A stretch of DNA of 7,090 nt from Alphaproteobacteria bacterium (GTDB taxonomy: Bacteria > Pseudomonadota > Alphaproteobacteria > UBA7887). The position numbers were made by a program, and so were the translations under genes. Every line of letters starts with the position of its first letter. Within the stretch, counting starts at the first letter, position 1. Under the pieces are notes generated by a model that searched no databases, was not told where the DNA came from, and was given only the letters and a program-made list of their open reading frames with translations. The stretch covers positions 1 to 7,090 of the forward strand of contig JANQOH010000432.1 of the NCBI GenBank assembly GCA_028289725.1, in the 5' to 3' direction. This document shows, piece by piece, positions 5,902-7,090 of the stretch.

Positions 5902-7090
5902 ATGAGCGACTATGACGTCATTGTCATTGGGGCCGGCAACGCTGCAATGTGCACCGCCTTGTCCGCGCGCGAGAGCGGCGCCCGCGTGCTGGTTCTTGAG
6001 CGCGCGCCCGAAGATGAACGCGGCGGCAACACGCGTTTCACGGCGGGGGCGATGCGTGTCGTGTATGACGGCCTCGAAGACCTGTTGGCGCTAATGCCGG
6101 ACCTCAGTGACGAAGAAAAGCAGAACACCGATTTCGGAAGTTATTCGGCCGATCGCTTTTTCGACGATATGGCGCGTGTGACGGAATATCGCGCCAATCC
6201 CGACTTGGTCGAGCTGCTCGTGCATCGCAGCCATCCGACCCTGGCTTGGATGCGCAGCAAGGGCATCCGGTTTATGCCGATGTATAGCCGCCAGGCCTTC
6301 AAGATTGACGGCAAGTACCGGTTTTGGGGGGGATTGACCGTCGAGGCATGGGGCGGCGGCCCGGGCTTGGTCGAGGCGGAGTTCGCGGCCTGCGCGCGCG
6401 AAGGCATTGAAGTGCGGTATGGCGCACGGGCGACCGACCTGATCGCTGATGACGCCGGCGTGCACGGCGTACGTGTGCGTTGCGACGGCCGGACCCAAGA
6501 CCTGCGATCGCGCGCCGTGGTTCTGGCGTGTGGTGGCTTTGAGGCGAACGCGGAATGGCGCACACGCTACCTGGGGCCGGGGTGGGACCTCGCCAAGGTG
6601 CGCGGCTCGCGCTTCAACACGGGTGATGGCATTCGCATGGCGCTGGATATCGGCGGCATGCCGATCGGCAATTGGTCCGGGTGTCACGCGGTGGGTTGGG
6701 ACCGTAACGCGCCGACGTTCGGTGACTTGGCGGTCGGGGACGGCTTTCAGAAGCACAGCTATCCCTTCGGCATCATGGTCAATGCCGAGGGCAAACGGTT
6801 CGTCGACGAGGGCGCCGATTTCCGGAATTACACCTACGCGAAGTATGGCCGCGTGGTTCTGGAACAGCCGGGCCAATTTGCCTGGCAGGTTTTTGACGCC
6901 AAGGTCGATCATCTCCTGCGGGATGAATACCGGATCCGAGAAGTGACGCGCGCGGAGGCGGATACGCTCGAAGACTTGGCTGGAAAACTCGAAGGCGTCG
7001 ATCCTGCGGCGTTTCTGGATACCGTGAACGCGTTCAATGCGGCGGTGAGGGCCGACATCGCATTTGATCCGACGGTCAAAGACGGGCGCC
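5902..7090 (+). CDS. tcuA: FAD-dependent tricarballylate dehydrogenase-like flavoprotein (TcuA type), 3' end outside window
   Basis: The frame is open from the ATG to the window edge (396 codons seen). The family is usually around 470 residues, so roughly the last sixth is missing. It belongs to the fumarate reductase/succinate dehydrogenase flavoprotein superfamily and closely resembles TcuA, which oxidises tricarballylate to cis-aconitate with FAD. Visible elements are the dinucleotide-binding VIVIGAGNAAMCTAL (7-20), Glu33 for the ribose, RGGNTRFTAGA (40-50), FWGGLTVEAWGGGPGL (141-156), VVLACGGFEANAE (206-218), NTGDGIRMALDIGG (239-252) and FVDEGADFRNYTYAKYG (300-316). Position 15 is Ala where a classic GxGxxG has Gly, a substitution I recall as usual in this subgroup. 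GGAG at 5889-5892 inside the end of the upstream gene serves as ribosome binding site. No TcuB-like electron acceptor is seen, but it could lie beyond the edge. The family is strong; the exact substrate is inferred. Confidence 0.93.
   Translation, partial: MSDYDVIVIGAGNAAMCTALSARESGARVLVLERAPEDERGGNTRFTAGAMRVVYDGLEDLLALMPDLSDEEKQNTDFGSYSADRFFDDMARVTEYRANPDLVELLVHRSHPTLAWMRSKGIRFMPMYSRQAFKIDGKYRFWGGLTVEAWGGGPGLVEAEFAACAREGIEVRYGARATDLIADDAGVHGVRVRCDGRTQDLRSRAVVLACGGFEANAEWRTRYLGPGWDLAKVRGSRFNTGDGIRMALDIGGMPIGNWSGCHAVGWDRNAPTFGDLAVGDGFQKHSYPFGIMVNAEGKRFVDEGADFRNYTYAKYGRVVLEQPGQFAWQVFDAKVDHLLRDEYRIREVTRAEADTLEDLAGKLEGVDPAAFLDTVNAFNAAVRADIAFDPTVKDGR

Noticed and set aside
6091..6912. 273-codon minus-strand open frame opposite the flavoprotein gene
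   Set aside because: The plus-strand frame is a full TcuA-type flavoprotein with all expected motifs; the opposite frame is its mirror in GC-rich DNA.

Overview
The window is GC-rich, densely packed bacterial chromosome with seven protein-coding genes, six complete and one cut by the right edge. Gene content and protein style suggest an alphaproteobacterium, possibly of the Rhodospirillales kind: an anaerobic-type coproporphyrinogen oxidase with a possible FNR-like box, an alphaproteobacterial-looking small tail-anchored protein, and a TcuA-type flavoprotein beside a D-2-hydroxyacid dehydrogenase. This placement is an inference; no rRNA or tRNA is present to settle it. I see no insertion sequence, CRISPR array, phage gene or tRNA gene.

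Layout, left to right. (1) 34-471, minus: a small protein with a soluble N-terminal part, an Ala/Pro/Lys linker and one C-terminal membrane helix. It is preceded by a 180-base AT-rich spacer holding a perfect 7-bp inverted repeat. (2) 652-2361, minus: a compact three-gene operon, transcribed as DUF123/GIY-YIG-type protein, then a YjbQ/UPF0047 protein, then a pirin-family cupin. The first two overlap by ATGA, and the ribosome binding site of the third lies on the stop codon of the second. (3) 2402-3238, plus: a secreted, cysteine-rich protein of unknown function, only 40 bases from the divergent operon. (4) 3276-4625, minus: hemN, convergent with the secreted protein gene. (5) 4843 to the right edge, plus: a D-2-hydroxyacid dehydrogenase followed after 6 bases by an FAD-dependent tricarballylate dehydrogenase-like flavoprotein.

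How the genes may work together. hemN makes protoporphyrinogen precursors without oxygen and is a typical target of FNR/FnrL; a degenerate FNR-like box lies just upstream of it. The last two genes look like a small operon for oxidising an organic acid, with a short palindrome in its upstream region as a possible operator. The DUF123-yjbQ-pirin operon groups three widespread but poorly understood families whose joint role is not evident. Nothing here amounts to a clear new system. The items most worth a second look are the hydroxyacid dehydrogenase/flavoprotein pair, the secreted CCP-motif protein, and the regulatory sites in the two larger intergenic spacers.
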